Source: Megaustenia siamemsis (taxonomy: Eukaryota > Mollusca > Gastropoda > Stylommatophora > Ariophantidae). From it: DNA of 64,000 bases. This document shows positions 20,603 through 31,971 of the stretch, in pieces. The stretch is from the NCBI GenBank assembly GCA_032433765.1, contig JAVIAB010000160.1, positions 15,819,900 through 15,883,899 of the forward strand. Direction: 5' to 3'. Numbering within the stretch: position 1 is the first letter of the stretch; every line of letters begins with the position of its first letter. The position numbers and the translations under genes were made by a program. The notes beneath the pieces are model-generated. The model saw only the letters and a program-made list of their open reading frames with translations, was not told the DNA's origin and ran no database searches.

Positions 20603-21415
20603 GGAAAGGAGATGAAAACTATATAAAAGGAAAGGAGATGAAAACTATATAATAGGAAAGGAGATGAAAACTATATAATAGGAAAGGAGATGAAAACTAT
20701 ATAATAGGAAAGGAGATGAAAACTATATAATAGGAAAGGAGATGAAAACTATGTAATAGGAAAGGAGATGAAAACTATATAATAGGAAATGAGATGAAAA
20801 CTATATAATAGGAAAGGAGATGAAAACTATATAATAGGAAAGGAGATGAAAACTATATAATAGGAAAGGAGATGAAAACTATATAATAGGAAAGGAGATG
20901 AAAACTATATAATAAGAAAGGAGATGAAAACTATATAATAAGAAAGGAGATGAAAATTATATAATAGGAAAGGAGATGAAAACTATATAATTGGAAAGGA
21001 GATAAAAACTATATAATATAAAAGGAGATAAAAACTATATAATATAAAGGATATGAAAACTATATAATAGGAACGGAGATGAAAACTATATAATTGTAAA
21101 GGAGATGAAAACTATATAATTGTAAAGGAGATGAAAACTATATAATAGGAAAGGAGATGAAAACTATATAATAAGAAAGGAGATGAAAACTATATAATAA
21201 GAAAGGAGATGAAAATTATATAATAGGAAAGGAGATGAAAACTATATAATTGGAAAGGAGATAAAAACTATATAATATAAAAGGAGATACAAACTATATA
21301 ATATAAAGGATATGAAAACTATATAATAGGAACGGATATGAAAACTATATAATTGTAAAGGAGATGAAAACTATATAATTGTAAAGGAGATAAAAACGAT
21401 ATAGTTGGAACAGTG
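20603..21415. repeat. 26-bp minisatellite, about 31 copies
   Basis: Purine-rich unit GGAAAGGAGATGAAAACTATATAATA read at 26-bp spacing (core GGAGATGAAAACTATATAA). A variant block near 20941-21110 (AAAATTATAT, then AATATAAAAGG) recurs near 21200-21370, about 259 bp later, so ten-unit segments have been duplicated. Strongly strand-asymmetric, with G and A on the plus strand. Confidence 0.95.
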
Positions 21416-21429
21416 ATGAAAACTATGTC

Positions 21430-21993
21430 TGTCTTTCGTTCCGTCTGAAGGTAAATGAAACCACAGCTCCGCAACATCTCTCCTAATTCTGGCAATCACG
21501 CAACAGTCTATTTCAATTCTTCCGACCATTCAGGCACATAAGAGATCCATGCTATTTGATTATCTCATAATTTTCGGATAAACGCTGTCGATTAGCTCTA
21601 GAAAACCGCCTCACAGTTCGCCTTATATCTTTAGATCCAATTGGATTAAATCTTTTTATTTTTTTCCCTAATGACGCATCCTTTTCCTTAACATTTAATA
21701 TGTTTTCATGCCTCTTTTATATACTCACTTTTAGAATCATAATTGTTTCGTATCTCTGTTTATCTGTATTTTCACATTTGTATATATTTACAATAGGGTA
21801 CACCCGCCTCTGAATCATCTATATTCCTTCTTTTTCGTTGAATATTTTTGTTTTTATCTGTCTTCTGTATTGCTTGTGTTTGTCCTCCTTGAAGTACTTT
21901 CAAAGTCTTGTTTGTAATGACTAAACTTCTTTTTTTCGTATGTTACTATGTCTTTTATGTTTCTGTTACATATGTGCGATGTATGTATGAGAC

Positions 21994-22030
<37 letters not shown>

Positions 22031-22521
22031 CAGAAAGAGACGAGAGCGCGCATATTAACAAAATACATTGTCTCGCAATACGGCGGTGTCTTCTATACAA
22101 TGAAGCAGCAGAATATATCATGTGTTATTACCAAGATACACCTGCAGTACTCACTAAACATTTGTCCATTGACACTGTTATTTCTCATGAAATGTTTAGC
22201 AATTCAAAACAAGAACCACATTTCTGTCTAAGTAACAGATGGTTGCTGGTTTTGTGGCTGAGGGAAAGTTTACTCATAATTACTAGCGATCAATATTTCA
22301 CAGGCTGCGTCCAGTAATATTCTGTTCTTTGTCATCAAAGATGAGGGAGGTGGTGGTGGTGTTGCGGCCGGGACCTGTAAGTTATAGAGTTACATAGATT
22401 TCATAGATTGTTAAGAGAAACAGTATTGTGGATTCAGTTGATAGAAGTCGTTGATCGCGATTAGTGGAGTCATTGTATAGGTTCGAAGCTCTCCATACAC
22501 TGATGTAAAGATAGAGTCTGA
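21430..22521. other. unique-looking AT-rich sequence with GA microsatellite
   Basis: A GA run lies at 21991-22030. A short frame across it (21908-22231) would encode an Arg-Glu run and is not convincing. From about 22400 there are single diverged copies of words used in the 53-bp array downstream (for example GTCATTGTA, GTCATGGAGTC). Confidence 0.5.
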
Positions 22522-22531
22522 GTCATGGAGT

Positions 22532-22814
22532 CCAAAAAAAAAAAGTAAAGTGTCCCCGTCGCACCAAGTGGCGTTTAGGGAATATGGTGTTAGTGACCAT
22601 ATATTTTACAGACCTTCGGCACATGTTTTTTGGGGTAATGTGGTCGGTATTACGCCTGTGCCGCTATACTTTCCCAGAAAAAGAAATCCGGTACCCATTA
22701 AAGCCTGGGTGAACACGAAAGCCGTCGGTTGGCATCGAACCCTACCTCTTGTCCGAGAGCCGAGAGAAAGTTATTGAGACAGTTCACTAACCATTGAGCT
22801 ATCACGGCTTCCGG
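22532..22814 (-). mobile_element. SINE-1 copy with 10-bp target duplication
   Basis: GTCATGGAGT at 22522-22531 and 22815-22824 flanks a SINE-1 on the minus strand. Head AGCCGTGATAGCTCAATGG carries an A box with one mismatch, and GGTTCGATGCC is the B box. Then the body and an end of CTTTACTTTTTTTTTT. Between the boxes there is a stretch with GAGAGCCGAGAGAAAGTTATTGA (plus strand 22754-22776), which is absent from the 31562 copy and found exactly in the 35-bp array at 24454. Confidence 0.9.
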
Positions 22815-22867
22815 GTCATGGAGTTGGACAAGTTAATTGAGACCATTTGAGTCATTGTAGAGGATTC

Positions 22868-23900
22868 GAAGTTGTTTGTTCGTTATTGTGGAGTCACAGT
22901 AGAGGAATATGATTCGTTGACTGGTTTTAGTGAAGCCATTGTGGAGCCAAAATAGAGGAATATGACTCGTTGACTGGTATTAGTGAAGTCATTGTGGAGT
23001 CATAGTAGAGGAATATGACTCGTTGACTGGTATTAGTGAAGCCATTGTGGAGTCACAGTAGAGGAATATGACTCGTTGACTGGTATTAGTGAAGTCATTG
23101 TGGAGTCACAGTAGAGGAATATGACTCGTTGACTGGTATTAGTGAAGTCATTGTGGAGTCACTGTAGAGGAATATGACTCGTTGACTGGTATTAGTGAAG
23201 CCATTGTGGAGTCACAGTAGAGAAATATGACTCGTTGACTGGTATTAATGAAGCCATTGTGGAGTCAAAATAGAGAAATATGACTCGTTGACTGGTATTA
23301 GTGAAGTCATTGTGGAGTCATAGTAGAGGAATATGGCTCGTTGACTGGTATTAGTGAAGTCATTGTGGAGTCATAGTAGAGGAATATGACTCGTTGACTG
23401 GTATTAGTGAAGCCATTGTGGAGTCACAGTAGAGAAATATGACTCGTTGACTGGTATTAATGAAGCCATTGTGGAGTCAAAATAGAGAAATATGACTCGT
23501 TGACTGGTATTAGTGAAGTCATTGTGGAGTCATAGTAGAGGAATATGACTCGTTGACTGGTATTAGTGAAGCCATTGTGGAGTCAAAATAGAGAAATATG
23601 ACTCGTTGACTGGTATTAGTGAAGTCATTGTGGAGTCAAAATAGAGAAATATGACTCGTTGACTGGTATTAGTGAAGCCATTGTGGAGTCAAAATAGAGA
23701 AATATGACTCGTTGACTGGTATTAGTGAAGTCATTGTGGAGTCACTGCAGAGGAATATGACTCGTTGACTGGTATTAGTGAAGATATTGTGGAGTCACAG
23801 CAGAGGAATATGACTCGTTGACTGGTATTAGTGAAGCCATTGTGGAGTCACAGTAGAGGAATATGACTCGTTGACTGGTATTAGTGAAGCCATTGTGGAG
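22868..23900. repeat. 53-bp minisatellite, about 19 copies
   Basis: Units contain ATATGACTCGTTGACTGGTA, TTAGTGAAGTCATTGTGG and AGTCACAGTAGAGGA. Variants at GTCATT/GCCATT and CACAG/CAAAAT/CATAG define a pattern, and a four-unit segment (near 23219 and 23432) is repeated. Left-flank sequence from 22400 contains diverged single units, suggesting the array grew from local sequence. Confidence 0.95.
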
Positions 23901-24084
23901 GATACCAATATTTTAAGAATTGCTTTTGTGGGCTTAGATTAGAAGAATCGAGGTATTTTCGTAGTCGTGAAATTGAGGTAGTGGTGAAGAGAGGAGGCAA
24001 TTGAAAGTCTTTGCTGCTGTAGAGGGTGAGTGAGAGGGAGAGAGAGAGAGACAGAGAAAGAGAAAGATAAAGAGTCAATAGAAA

Positions 24085-26195
24085 ATCGTTGCTCTGTTGT
24101 TGTAGAGAGGTGAGAGAAAATCGTTGCTCTGTTGTTGTAGAGAGGTGAGAGAAAGTCGTTGCTCTGTTGTTGTAGAGAGGTGAGAGAAAGTCGTTGCTCT
24201 GTTGTTATAAAGAGGCGAGAGAAAGTCGTTGCTCTGTTGTTGTAGAGAGGTGAGAGAAAGTCATTGATCTGTTGTTATAAAGAGGCGAAAGAAATTCGTT
24301 GCTCTGTTGTTGTAGAGAGGCGAGAGAAAGTAATTGCTCTTTTGTTTTCGAGAGTCGAGACAAAATCATTGCTTGTTATTTTCGACAGACGAGAGAAAAT
24401 CATTGCTCGGTTGTTTTCGAGAGCCGAGAGAAAGTCATTGATCTGTTGTTGTAGAGAGCCGAGAGAAAGTTATTGATCTGTTGTTGTAGAGAGGAGAGAG
24501 AAAGTCATTGTTCTGTTGTTTACGAGAGCCGAGAGAAAGTCATTGATCTGTTGTTGTAAAGAGGAGAGAGAAAGTCATTGATCTGTTGTTGTTGAGAGGA
24601 GAGAGAAAGTCATTGATCTGTGTTGTTGAGAAGAGAGAGAAAGTCATTGATCTGTTGTTGTTGAGAGGAGAGAGAAAGTCATTGATCTGTTGTTTTAGAG
24701 AGGAGAGAGAAAGTCCTTGATCTGTTGTTGTTGAGAGGAGAGCGAAAGTCATTGATCTGTTGTTGTTGAGAGGAGAGAGAAAGTCATTGATCTGTTGTTG
24801 TTGAGAGGAGAGAGAAAGTCATTGATCTGTTGTTGTTGAGAGGAGAGAGAAAGTCATTGATCTGTTGTTGTAGAGAGGAGAGAGAAAGTCATTGATCTGT
24901 TGTTGTTGAGAGGAGAGAGAAAGTCATTGATCTGTTGTTGTAGAGAGGAGAGAGAAAGTCATTGATCTGTTGTTGTTGAGAGGAGAGAGAAAGTCATTGA
25001 TCTGTTGTTTTAGAGAGGAGAGAGAAAGTCATTGATCTGTTGTTGTTGAGAGGAGAGAGAAAGTCATTGATCTTTTGTTGTTGTTGAGAGGAGAGAGAAA
25101 GTCATTGATCTGTTGTTGTAGAGAGGAGAGAGAAAGTCATTGAACTGTTGTTGTAGAGAGGAGAGAGAAAGTCATTGATCTGTTGTTGTTGAGAGGAGAG
25201 AGAAAGTCATTGATCTGTTGTTGTTGAGAGGAGAGAGAAAGTCTTTGATCTGTTGTTGTTGAGAGGAGAGAGAAAGTCATTGATCTGTTGTTGTAGAGAG
25301 GAGAGAGAAAGTCATTGATCTGTTGTTGTTGTTGAGAGGAGAGAGAAAGTCATTGATCTGTTGTTGTAGAGAGCCGAGAGAAAGTTATTGATCTGTTTTT
25401 ATAAAGAGGAGAGAGAAAGTCATTGATCTGTTGCTGTAAAGAGGAGAGAGAAAGTCATTTATCTGTTATTGTAGAGAGGAGAGAGAAAGTCATTGATCTG
25501 TTGTTGTAAAGAGGAGAGAGAAAGTCATTGATCTGTTGTTGTAGAGAGGAGAGAGAAAGTCATTGATCTGTTGTTGTAGAGAGGATAGAGAAAGTCATTG
25601 ATCTGTTGTTGTAGAGAGGAGAGAGAAAGTCATTGATCTGTTGTTGTAGAGAGGCGAGAGAAAGTCATTGATCTGTTGTTGTAGAGAGGAGAGAGAAAGT
25701 CATTGATCTGTTGTTGTAGGGAGGAGAGAGAAAGTCATTGATCTGTTGTTGTTGAGAGGAGAGAGAAAGTCATTGAACTGTTTTTGTAAGGAGGCGAGAC
25801 AAAGTCATTGATCTGTTGTTGTAGAGAGGAGAGAGAAAGTCATTGAACTGTTTTTGTAGAGAGGCGAGACAAAGTCATTGATCTGTTGTTGTAGAGAGGA
25901 GAGAGAAAGTCATTGAACTGTTTTTGTAGGGAGAAGAGAAAAAGTCATTGATCTGTTGTTGTTGTTGTTGAGAAGAGAGAGAAAGTCGTTGAACTGTTTT
26001 TGTAGGGAGGCGAGAGACAGTCATTGATCTGTTGTTGTAGAGAGGTGACAGAAAGTCATTGATCTGTTGTTGTTGAGATGAGAGAGAAAGTCGTTGAACT
26101 GTTTTTGTAGGGAGGAGAGAGAAAGTCATTGATCTGTTGTTATAGAGAGGCGAGAGACAGTCATTGATCTGTTGTTGTAGAGAGGTGACAGAAAG
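24085..26195. repeat. 35-bp minisatellite, about 60 copies
   Basis: Unit reads GAGAGGAGAGAGAAAGTCAT followed by TGATCTGTTGTTGTA. Left copies carry GTCGTTGCTC and GAGAGCCGAGAG variants; the centre is homogeneous, and the right end has AACTGTTTTTGTAGG dimers. Two units (24454, 25370) contain 23 bp identical or near-identical to a piece of the SINE-1 copy at 22754. Open frames on the minus strand follow from composition and period. Confidence 0.95.
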
Positions 26196-26199
26196 TTTA

Positions 26200-26721
26200 C
26201 AATTGAAATCTGTGTCGACCATCAAAAGTACAGAAAAATCAGTGTTGTAGAGTACAGATGAATTGATAGTTTGACAAATGTATGCGCTGGATGTAGATCA
26301 TCAAATCGGATAGAAGATTACGAGAGGTGTCAAAGTTGGGTTCAAAGTTGTTGAGCAGTAGAACGAGCAGTTCAAACTGGAAAAACAGCATTTTCGAAGC
26401 AGAAACTTGTAAATAAAATTCGATTGGAGACGGAATTTGAATGTGGATAAGTTGAAAATTGAGACGTAGGGTAAAGCTTGGAGTATCAGCTTCACAACTG
26501 AAGTGAAATGTCTGCGTGAGATTTAATGATACATAAAAACGATTTATATTTCTCAAAGCGCGTTTTTAAGATATCATAAACATAGAAGTTATATTTTTGT
26601 ACACAATTCCTTCAGAATCGTGGAAACGTTTAGAATTCTTCTGTATCAAAATGGAGACATTGAAAACAGATGATCTTTTTGAACCAACACGATTTTTTTT
26701 TCCTCTTAATTAATTTTTTTT
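26200..26721. other. no recognisable gene
   Basis: AT-rich sequence with a minus-strand frame (26239-26556, about 105 codons) that shows no recognised domain or repeat relation. No other structure was seen. Confidence 0.45.
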
Positions 26722-26850
26722 TAGATGGATAAATGGAATACTAGAGTCACTAGGAGGAATAACATCAGAAGAGGCCAACAGAAGAGCAACGAATTGCAGA
26801 TTGTTTCTCCCCTCGAAGCCAACGGCAGCAGAGGAAGGATAGAATAATAA
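26722..26850 (+). mobile_element. LINE family D terminal fragment
   Basis: Encodes a form of GILESLGGITSEEANRRATN and ends near CTCCCCTCGAAGCC and AATAATAATAA, like the ends at 18500 and 33720. Only about 40 codons remain. Confidence 0.7.
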
Positions 26851-27164
26851 TAATTTTTTTTTTTTTTGGGGTGGGGGTTGCGGGTGAGGGCGGTGTTGCT
26901 GATAGCCTAACATTTCCAGTAGAAAATCTGAGGAAGAAAATATGTATTAATGACATTATTTCAACGTTCCAGAAGAGACCATGGTAGCAAATTAGCCAAA
27001 CTACCCAGACAGCTATACCCAGAGTAGATCTTTGCTGGACTCCAGATAGTATAGGAACAATAGGAAGGCGAAGACGGGTATAATGTTTAATGGTTAACGC
27101 CAAATTGAAGGTAAACAGCGTCACGTGGGGTAGACTTGACAGGGTGGCACAAGACAAGCAGTGA
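26851..27164. other. no recognisable feature
   Basis: Begins with a T run followed by G-rich sequence (about 26860-26895), then mixed sequence. The left words of the 41-bp array start just beyond. No domain recognised. Confidence 0.4.
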
Positions 27165-28235
27165 CGATCTGATTGTGGTTATCGAGTGTGCCAGATGGCA
27201 TATTGAAGACTGATTGTGGTTATCGTGTGTGCAAGATGGCATATTGAAGACTGATTGTGGTTATCGTGTGTGCAAGATGGCATATTGAAGACTGATTGTG
27301 GTTATCGTGTGTGCCAGATGGCATATTGAAGACTGATTGTGGTTATCGTGTGTGCCAGATGACATCTTGAAGACTTATTGTGGTTATCGAGTGTGCCAGG
27401 TGGCATCTTGAAGACTGATTGTGGTTATCGTGTGTGCCAGATGGCATCTTGAAGACTGATTGTGGTTATCGTGTGTGCCAGATGACATATTGAAGACTTA
27501 TTGTGGTTATCGAGTGTGCCAGGTGGCATCTTGAAGACTGATTGTGGTTATCGTGTGTGCCAGATGGCATCTTGAAGACTGATTGTGGTTATCGTGTGTG
27601 CCAGATGACATATTGAAGACTGATTGTGGTTATCGAGTGTGCCAGATGACATCTTGAAGACTTATTGTGGTTATCGAGTGTGCCAGGTGGCATCTTGAAG
27701 ACTGATTGTGGTTATCGTGTGTGCCAGATGGCATCTTGAAGACTTATTGTGGTTATCGAGTGTGCCAGGTGGCATCTTGAAGACTGATTGTGGTTTTCGT
27801 GTGTGCCAGATGGCATCTTGAAGACTGATTGTGGTTATCGTGTGTGCCAGATGACATCTTGAAGACTTATTGTGGTTATCGTGTGTGCCAGATGGCATCT
27901 TGAAGACTGATTTTGGTTATCGTGTGGGCCAGAGGGCATATTGAAGACTTATAGTGGTTATCGTGTGTGCCGCATCTTGAAGACTGATTGTGATTATCGT
28001 GTTTGAAAGATGGCATCTTGAAGACTTATTGTGATTATCGTGTGTGCCAGATGGCATCTTGAAGACTGATTGTGATTATCGTGTGTGCCAGATGGCATCA
28101 TGAAGACTTATTGTGATTATCGTGTGTGCCAGATGGCATCTTGAAGACTGATTGTGATTATCGTGTGTGCCAGATGGCATCTTGAAGACTGATTGTGATT
28201 ATCGTGTGTGCCAGATGGCATCATGAAGACTGATT
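27165..28235. repeat. 41-bp minisatellite, about 26 copies
   Basis: Unit contains GATTGTGGTTATCGTGTGTG then CCAGATGGCATCTTGAAGACT. Variants CTTATT, CGAGTG and CAGGTGG occur together every third unit (27373 and 27496 are 123 bp apart), giving a partial trimer higher-order pattern. The last seven units change GTGGTT to GTGATT. It ends at a short C run (28246-28254). Confidence 0.95.
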
Positions 28236-28344
28236 GTGAGTTCCCCCCCCCCTAACATCCATCATCTTTCAAGTTTACAAATCCCACTATTCTCTGATGT
28301 ATCTATTTCTTGTTGTTTCCTGCGATGTTGGATATTTTATTGAT

Positions 28345-28738
28345 ACATCATCATCATCGAGTGCCATCTCCACATCGAAGGTTGGCTACCATGGAGCGCC
28401 ATTCTGCTCTGTCTCTTGCTTTGATGGTGCAGGTTATCATAGGCTGACTTGTCCATCTTTTGATGTTACTCGTCCATGTTAGTCTTGGTCTGCGTCTGCC
28501 TCTTTTACCTTGTATTTTCCCCTCCAGGATTACTTTTAGTAGTCTGTTGTGTCTTTTAACATGGCCCAAAAATCGGATTTTGCCTTGTTTCAATTGTGTT
28601 TAGTAGTTCTCTTTTCATTTTTAGTTGTTCTAAGACTTCATCATTTGTTTCCTTTTCTTTCCATCCAATTCAACCTATTCTTCTATATATCCACATTTCA
28701 AAGGCTTCAATTCTCTGTTCTGTTTTCTTATCTAATGA
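28345..28738 (-). mobile_element. LINE family C 3' end relic
   Basis: Minus-strand frame of about 79 codons encodes KIRFLGHVKRHNRLLKVILE, RRRPRLTWTSNIKRWTSQPM and RAEWRSMVANLRCGDGTR, with a CATCATCATC (plus) tail at 28346. Upstream sequence corresponds to the region before GHVKRH in the 3686 and 50371 copies. Truncated at about 28738. Confidence 0.88.
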
Positions 28739-28954
28739 TTTGCGCATCGTTTTGATCTAATCGAAACATCAGCTTCAATAATTATAATTAACAAACTTTT
28801 GGATATAGTGGTAAGTTCTCAGTCATTCTAATTAAAAGAATAGAAGATTGGCTTTCAAACAATTTAAAATATTACATATTTTAGTGAACAAGACATCGGG
28901 TTTATTCCCCCTTATTGGTTTGTTACTTTCACCAAGTCTTACATTAGTATCAGA

Positions 28955-29005
28955 GAATATATATATATATATATATATATTTGTTGACAAATATATATAT
29001 ATTTG
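28955..29005. repeat. AT dinucleotide microsatellite
   Basis: AT run at about 28957-28980 followed by TTGTTGACAA and a shorter AT run. It adjoins the family-A LINE end. Confidence 0.85.
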
Positions 29006-29092
29006 TTGAGCACCTATGGACATATTCGGAGTGCAATGATGATGACCCACAAATAACTAAATAACTAAATAACTAAAATAACTCAATATGTA
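29006..29092 (+). mobile_element. LINE family A 3'-terminal fragment
   Basis: GAGCACCTATGGACATATTC and the following GATGATGACCCACAAATAAC match the end of the RNase H relic at 1397-1460, followed by AACTAAATAACTAAAT tail repeats. It is only ~85 bp. TATTTGTT occurs on both sides (28988-28999 region and 29091-29098), possibly a short target duplication. Confidence 0.8.
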
Positions 29093-29254
29093 TTTGTTAA
29101 ATAGGAAGCAGAGAGACAATAGTATTGCCTGCAATGCTTAAAAAAATGTGTCCAAGGTCAAACAAATATGGAAATTACATTATCCATTTAATTTAAATTT
29201 GAAACGTGACTTGCACTAATGGTGTCCTTTATTCCGTCTTTGCATTCATTCATT

Positions 29255-29515
29255 TTTCCTCTCGGGCAGAAGACGGCATATAAGGTGGAAGGTATTGTTC
29301 TACATTATTGACCTTTCGTTGCTAGTTCTTGTAGTCCTTGGTTGTTTCTCAATCTCATGGTTGAGCCTTCCCTTGGAATTGTTCTGGGTTGCGATTATCT
29401 GGGTCTGCCTTGTTTTCTTTTACTTGATGGTTTTCATAGGAATGATTGACGGGGAAGTCTTTGTCCATTCATTCTCAACACATGACCAATGTATTTCGAA
29501 CGTCTCTTATAAAGA
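29255..29515 (-). mobile_element. LINE family F 3' region relic
   Basis: Antisense, near 29490-29360, it reads IGHVLRMNGQRLPRQSFL then KPSSKRKQGRPR with broken frames. This is the usual GHV-RM and KRGRPR region at the C-terminus of an endonuclease-RT LINE. No second copy was noticed in the window. Confidence 0.6.
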
Positions 29516-29574
29516 CACGTATTGTTGTTTAGATTCGTCTCTTGTTTATATTAATATTGTGTTAACCTCGCTAC

Positions 29575-29815
29575 AATCGTGGACTAGACTTTTTGTTTTG
29601 GTAACAATCGTTGTTTCACGTCATTTCAATCGTGGTCTACACTTTCCGTTTCGTTAACAATCGTTGTTTCACGTCATTTCAATCGTGGTCTACACTTTCC
29701 GTTTCGTTAACAATCGTTGTTTCACGTCATTTCAATCGTGGTCTACACTTTCCGTTTCGTTAACAATCGTTGTTTCACGTCATTTCAATCGTGGTCTAGA
29801 CTTTCCGTGTTGGTA
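29575..29815. repeat. 53-bp minisatellite, about 4.5 copies
   Basis: Unit contains GTTAACAATCGTTGTTTCAC and GTCATTTCAATCGTGGTCTA. The copies are almost identical in the middle and diverge at both ends. Unrelated to the 53-bp array at 22868. Confidence 0.92.
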
Positions 29816-30103
29816 ATAAATGCTGTTTTACAATAGTGGCCTGTTAGGCTCAACCTGAGCAACTGTCCATTGCAAGAGAGGAGGTAACAAACCCCTCCAT
29901 CTTGAACAACAGCATCCTTGCATACTCGTACACGTGTACAATTTAGGAAATCACGGTTACCTACATCGGTAATAATTATGTGTGTACACACATACACACT
30001 CACTCACACACAAAATTATAACCGAAATACGAAACCGAGATTTCTTAAATTTTCTATACATGGTGTTTTTTTAAATGCATAACAGTAGTTCTTAAATATA
30101 GTA

Positions 30104-30418
30104 GACATCTTTTTCTTCTATCTTCTCAGCTCCCTGTACAGCATAGGTCTTCAACAAACACTTTCCAAGCCGTTCTGTTTCCTGCCATTCTTTTAAGATC
30201 AAATCTTATCTACCCCATCATCTTCATCTCTGCTTCCATCTGTCTTCTCCAAGAATATCTTGGTCTCCCTCTTTGTCTTTTTTTCCCTGGGGGTTTCAAA
30301 AAAAGAGGACCGGTTATGTAATACTCTCAGTTGGCTTGGGCAGTGCGTGTCCTATCCAGCGCCATCGTCTTCACTGTATCTCTTTATTCACAGGTATTTG
30401 ACTGGCACATTTCCATTA
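30104..30418 (-). mobile_element. LINE family E fragment with 12-bp target duplication
   Basis: TTAAATATAGTA at 30092-30103 is repeated at 30419-30430. Between them lies about 315 bp of family E in antisense (the CTCTTTGTCTTTTTTTCCCT block and GCGCCATCGTCTTC correspond to 19862-20160). The insertion is 5'-truncated, as is usual for LINE integration. Frames are broken. Confidence 0.88.
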
Positions 30419-30479
30419 TTAAATATAGTATACATACACTCTACAAATTCCTGATGCACAACTTTTAGATCAAATAAGC

Positions 30480-31015
30480 ACAGTGTTAATTGCGTTAAGT
30501 AGTTCTTTTAGCAACTTTTGGCTAAAATTCTCTCCATTCGCCTATGTATAGAGTAACACTACAAACGCTTGGATTTTGTGCAGTTTTACGACTTAATGTC
30601 CACGTCCCTGCACCGCACGGCAAGGTTAAGTGAATATAAGATTTTATTACAAGCAGTTTGAACTTTATTTTTATTTGCTTTGAAGTTATTATATTTATCG
30701 TGATGTTAAAAGGTTTTTTTACTATTCAGATTCTTTTGTTTACTTCTGTTTAACATTTTCCATAATTTGTTATTGTATGTCCAATATTGCTATATAACGT
30801 GAACTTTTTTAGGTTATTTCCATCTATTTTGATATCCACTTGTATGTTCCGTGTTACCTCTGTGTATGTTTTCTGTTTATAATAATAATCTTAGTTTTTT
30901 AAATATTAATATCCAAACAATATTCTTCGCTTATCTTGTTTATTATGTTAACTTCTTGTAGTTTTTTTCTGGATTTTCTAGCAGCAAAACGCTATCATCA
31001 GCCTGCACAACAATG
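30480..31015 (-). mobile_element. degraded LINE family C-like RT fragment
   Basis: Antisense sequence parallels the 4100-4480 and 50780-51160 regions of family C in block order. It ends at an altered catalytic motif reading QADD in place of YADD (antisense 30994-31005). Many substitutions and stops. An old copy or a related family. Confidence 0.6.
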
Positions 31016-31549
31016 TTAAAACCGTGGATACGATTTATAGACTGACATTTGCAGAATTCTGGAGGCTTCGGAATTAAGAGCTGCCTGCCCCTCACAACTC
31101 GCTGGACTATCACAAACTATGGCAACACAACCATTTGGCATTTGTGGAATAATCGTATATGATATGGGATTATACATCGGTGCCAAATAATCAGTGGAGC
31201 CGATACCATCATACCAACTGAATGGCTATTATCGAAACAATTGTTAATGCTTTCTTCTCCATTCTTCGTATAACAAAAAAAGTATTAAAAAATGTAATTT
31301 TGTGTTTTTTACTTTATTGTTTAATTCTTAAATTGTTTCTTCTGCTTTATATTTGTGTTTTTTTTAAGGTTCCTGTTTATTAGCAATGTCCATATCCCAG
31401 CAGAAGGTTAGACCATTGCCGCCTATATATTAAAGGCCTGCCTGTGGAGGTGTAGGACCCAAAGGTTGTTACGTTTTCAGCATTGCGAGCAGGGGAGGTT
31501 GTGGGTAAAATGACGTCACCTGTCTATAGTTAAACATAGCTGGTGTCGT
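31016..31549. other. no recognisable feature
   Basis: Mixed sequence with AT-rich patches. No repeats, frames or transposon motifs recognised up to the SINE target site. Confidence 0.45.
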
Positions 31550-31561
31550 CACAAGCTTGGG

Positions 31562-31823
31562 ATAAAAAAAAAGTAAAGAGCCCTCGTCACGCCAAGTGGC
31601 GTATAGGGAATATGGTGTTAGTGACCATAAATTTTACAGACCTTCGGCACATGATTTTTAGGGTAATGTGGTCGGTATTACGCCCGTGCCGGTCTACTTT
31701 CCCCCCAAAAAAAGTCCGGTACACGTTTATGGCTGGGTGAACCCGGAGGCCGTCGGTTGGGATCGAACCCTACCCCTTGTCCTTTGCAGTCCAGTTCACT
31801 AACCACTGAGCTATCGCGGCTCC
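31562..31823 (-). mobile_element. SINE-1 copy with 12-bp target duplication (best copy)
   Basis: CACAAGCTTGGG flanks it at 31550-31561 and 31824-31835. Minus-strand head is GGGAGCCGCGATAGCTCAGT with a perfect A box (TAGCTCAGTGG) and, about 45 bp on, GGTTCGATCCC (B box). The body follows (GGGTTCACCCAGCC, GTACCGGACTTTTTTT, GGCACGGGCGTAATACCGAC, CCGAAGGTCTGTAAAATT, CGCCACTTGGCGTGACGAGG) and a CTTTACTTTTTTTT end. It is about 260 bp long. The head is tRNA-like; which tRNA cannot be told by eye. Confidence 0.93.
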
Positions 31824-31832
31824 CACAAGCTT

Positions 31833-31857
31833 GGGGGGGGGGGGGGGGGGGGGGGGG
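31833..31857. repeat. G homopolymer, about 25 bp
   Basis: Uninterrupted G run overlapping the end of the right SINE target duplicate (CTTGGG). The length is uncertain because such runs are prone to sequencing and assembly error. Confidence 0.85.
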
Positions 31858-31971
31858 CTTTCCGGGAAAATTTTCTTAACCCTTCTGTTTTCAATATAGG
31901 TGACAATGGTCAGACTATAGAGCGTCTTGTAAGATCATGTTTTGTCATCTTTCACCATTGAAAAGCTGTCA

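Noticed and set aside
26239..26556. 105-codon minus-strand frame
   Set aside because: No recognisable domain, AT-driven composition and no neighbours or signals to support it. Left as unannotated sequence.
29295..29657. 120-codon hydrophobic frame, possible membrane protein
   Set aside because: The opposite strand carries LINE C-terminal motifs (GHVLRM, KRKQGRPR). The hydrophobic frame is the antisense shadow of that Arg/Lys-rich coding.
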